From: CAYZXL01 sp964482435 | Lineage (GTDB): Bacteria > Auribacterota > JABMQX01 | Assembly (NCBI GenBank): GCA_964482435.1 | Contig: CAYZXL010000009.1 | Span: forward strand, 1-64,000 | Direction: 5' to 3' | DNA length: 64,000 nt | Shown: positions 62,018-64,000 of the stretch, in pieces | Layout: every line of letters begins with the position of its first letter | Position numbering within the stretch: the stretch's first letter is position 1 | The notes under the pieces: generated by a model | What the model saw: the letters and a program-made list of their open reading frames with translations, nothing else | Told to the model about the DNA's origin: nothing | Databases searched by the model: none | Made by a program: the position numbers and the translations under genes

Positions 62018-62215
62018 ATGCCAAAAATAAAGACAAATAGAAGCGCGGCAAAAAGGTTTGCCATCACCCGCAAAGGCAAAATCAAGAGGAGGCAATCGTT
62101 CGCTCGGCACCTGGCGACGGCCAAGACCACAAAAAGGAAAAGGCACTTGCGGCACGTGGCGTTGGTGGATGACGCAGATGCCGGGAGGATACGGAGGCTG
62201 TTGCCAAACGGGTGA
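62018..62215 (+). CDS. rpmI: 50S ribosomal protein L35
   Basis: The 65-residue basic protein matches L35 over its whole length: MPKIKTNRSAAKRFAIT, GKIKRRQSFARHLATAKTTK, KRHLRHVALVDDADAGRIRRLLP. GGAG lies ~7 nt before the ATG. It sits between infC and rplT as usual. Confidence 0.96.
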   Translation: MPKIKTNRSAAKRFAITRKGKIKRRQSFARHLATAKTTKRKRHLRHVALVDDADAGRIRRLLPNG

Positions 62216-62270
62216 GCTTCCTATTGGTTCCCCCGGTCACAAGGTGCCTTGAAGAAACGGAGTAGGCGAT

Positions 62271-62639
62271 ATGGTCAGGGTTACGTATGCTGTTGCGAGA
62301 AAAAAGAGACACAAGAAGGTTCTCAAGCAGGCCAAGGGATACTGGGGCCTGAGGAGCAGGACCTATCAGAAGGCCCGGGAGACCCTCATGCGGGCGCTCG
62401 TGTTCGCTTACCGGGACAGAAGAGCCCGAAAGAGGGACTTCCGGAGCTTGTGGATTGTTCGCATAGGAGCAGCCGCGAAGATGAACGGGTTGTCGTACAG
62501 TCGGTTTATTGACGGGCTGAAAAAAGCCGGCGTGGCGCTCAATCGAAAGATTCTCGCGGACCTGGCGGTCAGGGATTCAAGCGCCTTCGCGGCTCTTGCG
62601 GAGGTGGCGAAGGGGGCAAGACAGCCCGCGGCGACATAG
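62271..62639 (+). CDS. rplT: 50S ribosomal protein L20
   Basis: The 122-residue protein is full-length L20: MVRVTYAVARKKRHKKVLKQAKGYWG-type start (seen as RHKKVLKQAKGYWGLRSRTY), RDRRARKRDFRSLWIVRI, MNGLSYSRFIDGLKKAGV, LNRKILADLAV. Besides ribosome assembly, L20 represses its operon by binding leader RNA in several bacteria. It lies 55 bp after rpmI. The last ~15 residues (ARQPAAT) extend slightly past the common end. Confidence 0.96.
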   Translation: MVRVTYAVARKKRHKKVLKQAKGYWGLRSRTYQKARETLMRALVFAYRDRRARKRDFRSLWIVRIGAAAKMNGLSYSRFIDGLKKAGVALNRKILADLAVRDSSAFAALAEVAKGARQPAAT

Positions 62640-62947
62640 TCGTGGAGGTGAAAGCCCAGGGCTAAAGGCTCTGATCCATGAATTCGGTGACGCATTATTG
62701 GAGGGCATTACAGGTCTCTTCTCGCCAAGACGCCAAGCAGGCTCTCTGTCTGATAGCCAGCGATCCTTTGGGTCTTCGCGGCTTAGCGAGAGGCCTCCCT
62801 TCGTGACAAGGCGGGGCTGATGGTCTGGAGCACGCCTGCTGGGTCACTCATACGTCATCGGACTTGTGAAAACATGTAGCAAGGGCGTCAGGGGAGTCTG
62901 CCAAGAGCGGGCTCCTTTGCGTTTAGGCCTGAGAAGGATGGCCAGAG
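62640..62947. other. 308-bp gap before pheS with a CGCCAAGACGC repeat
   Basis: The segment 62716-62806 contains TCTCGCCAAGACGCCAAG (left) and GGGTCTTCGCGGCTTAGCGAG (right), a diverged copy of the inverted repeat at 6650 and 18838. No gene was seen. Whether pheS is read from the upstream transcript or a promoter here is unclear. Confidence 0.5.
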
Positions 62948-63973
62948 ATGTCTCTGAGACAACAAATCGAGGAAGCGAGCCAGGAGGCTGCTCAGGAAGC
63001 CGCCCGCTGCCGCCGCTCGGTGGAGATTGAGGCGGTCCGAATCAAGTTCCTCGGGCGGAAGGGAATCATTTCGTCTTTCATGAGGGAGCTTCCGAGTTTG
63101 CCTCCCGAGGAGAGGCGGGAAATCGGGCAGCTCCTGAACGAGGCGAAGGGAGAGATTTCTGCGCTGATTGAGGAGAAGGCGTTGCGGCTGCGAGAGGCGG
63201 AGGCAGAAGCTCGTCACCTTGCGGAAAGCGTTGACATCACATTGCCTGGGAGAAAGCCCCTCCAGGGGAAAAAGCACATCATCAGTCAGACGCTGGAGGA
63301 GATTATTGACATCCTGGCGTATCATGGGTTCAGCGTTGAGTACGGGCCGGAGCTGGAGACGGATTACTACAATTTCGGTGCCTTGAATTTCCCTGAGGAG
63401 CATCCTGCCAGGGACATGCAGGACACGTTTTATATCACAGACACTCTTCTTCTGAGGACGCACACTTCACCGACTCAAATCCACGTCATGGAAAAGTGTA
63501 AGCCGCCGGTGAGAGTCTGCATGCCGGGGAAGTGCTTTCGCAATGAAGCGATCAACGCGCGCAGCTACATCCTCTTTCACCAGATTGAGGGGTTGTACGT
63601 GGACGAAGGGGTGAGTTTTGGCGACCTGAAGTCCACCCTGTACGCGTTCCTGAGCAGCTATTTCGGCCGGGAAGTCAAGCTAAGGTTTCGTCCGAGCTAT
63701 TTCCCGTTCACCGAGCCGAGCGCGGAGGTTGACGTTTCGTGCTTCTTGTGCTCCGGGAAAGGGTGCAGCGTATGCAAGCACAGCGGGTGGCTGGAGCTTT
63801 TAGGGGCGGGGATGGTTCATCCGAACGTATTCAGGGCTGTGGGATATGATGCGGAGAAGTACACTGGCTTCGCGTGGGGGATGGGAATCGAGCGGTTAAT
63901 CATGCAGAAGTACGGCATTGATGATATTCGGATGTTTTTTGAGAACGACCTGAGGTTTTTGGAGCAGTTTTGA
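62948..63973 (+). CDS. pheS: Phenylalanyl-tRNA synthetase alpha subunit
   Basis: PheS is the catalytic subunit of the alpha2-beta2 enzyme that charges tRNA-Phe. The 341-residue protein has the N-terminal coiled-coil (LRQQIEEASQEAAQEAA...), KFLGRKGIISSFMRELPSL, and class II motifs: motif 1 PEELETDYYNF-like GPELETDYYNFGALNFPEEHPARDMQDTF (shortened here), motif 2 FRNEAINARSYILFHQIEG, and motif 3 GWGMGIERL-like FAWGMGIERLIM. A CxxC-x3-CxxC-like insert (CFLCSGKGCSVCKHSGWLE) marks a zinc-binding variant found in several phyla. pheT would follow beyond the window edge. Confidence 0.96.
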   Translation: MSLRQQIEEASQEAAQEAARCRRSVEIEAVRIKFLGRKGIISSFMRELPSLPPEERREIGQLLNEAKGEISALIEEKALRLREAEAEARHLAESVDITLPGRKPLQGKKHIISQTLEEIIDILAYHGFSVEYGPELETDYYNFGALNFPEEHPARDMQDTFYITDTLLLRTHTSPTQIHVMEKCKPPVRVCMPGKCFRNEAINARSYILFHQIEGLYVDEGVSFGDLKSTLYAFLSSYFGREVKLRFRPSYFPFTEPSAEVDVSCFLCSGKGCSVCKHSGWLELLGAGMVHPNVFRAVGYDAEKYTGFAWGMGIERLIMQKYGIDDIRMFFENDLRFLEQF

Positions 63974-64000
63974 CCGGAGGCAACTGGATTTTAACCGGGT

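Overview
The window is about 58-60% GC by eye and reads as chromosomal DNA from an uncultured, polysaccharide-using bacterium with a Gram-negative-type cell plan. It has phosphatidylethanolamine synthesis (psd-pssA), an L,D-transpeptidase, Sec, Tat and lipoprotein signals, and many secreted glycan-active or surface-repeat proteins: beta-helix, DUF5011, FG-GAP, GH20, GH26, DUF5060-type glycosidase and ThuA. This gene style is typical of candidate phyla around the PVC/FCB groups. No rRNA is present, so the phylum cannot be fixed from the window.

Layout: 1-9.1 kb holds surface and secreted proteins: a truncated beta-helix protein, a 1448-residue beta-helix plus 11x DUF5011 protein, an FG-GAP protein and a lyase-like jelly-roll protein. 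9.1-15.5 kb (minus strand) holds an MFS/spermidine-synthase/TPR fusion, bioA, pyrE and an Mrr-type endonuclease. 15.7-20.9 kb (plus) holds a zinc-ribbon protein, a YfhO-like membrane protein and a PadR/BtrH-like pair with a near-consensus, apparently leaderless promoter. 20.9-24.2 kb (minus) holds a GH26 mannanase, a beta-lactamase-fold serine hydrolase lipoprotein and a flavodoxin-type reductase. 24.8-33.5 kb (plus) holds a Tat-exported FAD oxidoreductase, an SbcD/SbcC-like pair with a membrane hairpin in the SbcC-like partner, AmrS, a ferritin-like protein and a Tat-exported DUF362 protein. 33.5-40.8 kb (minus) holds a PaaI thioesterase, class I lysyl-tRNA synthetase, a DUF3592 protein and a complete Fe(III)-type ABC transporter. 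41.7-50.8 kb (plus) holds ThuA, a peptidase-MA/TPR protein, psd-pssA, a degenerate Ser/Thr kinase, a TPR-LysM-L,D-transpeptidase, accA and a TPR lipoprotein. 50.8-58.9 kb holds a secreted TPR protein, a methyltransferase, and divergent GH20 and DUF5060-type glycosidases.

59.1-64 kb is the conserved translation cluster tRNA-Val, thrS, infC, rpmI, rplT, pheS. Its most notable feature is that both thrS and infC appear to start at AUC. For infC this is the classic rare start through which IF3 controls its own synthesis. For thrS there is no ATG, GTG, TTG or CTG available upstream of the essential editing histidines, so a near-cognate start seems forced unless the assembly is wrong. The tRNA-Val has C instead of the near-universal U at position 33.

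Gaps between genes are filled with several families of dispersed inverted repeats: units built on GCCC-CTTCA-GGGGC hairpins, CGCAAAGACGCAAAG units, ACCACAGAG units and ACAGGATT units. No CRISPR array, insertion sequence, prophage or attachment site was seen.
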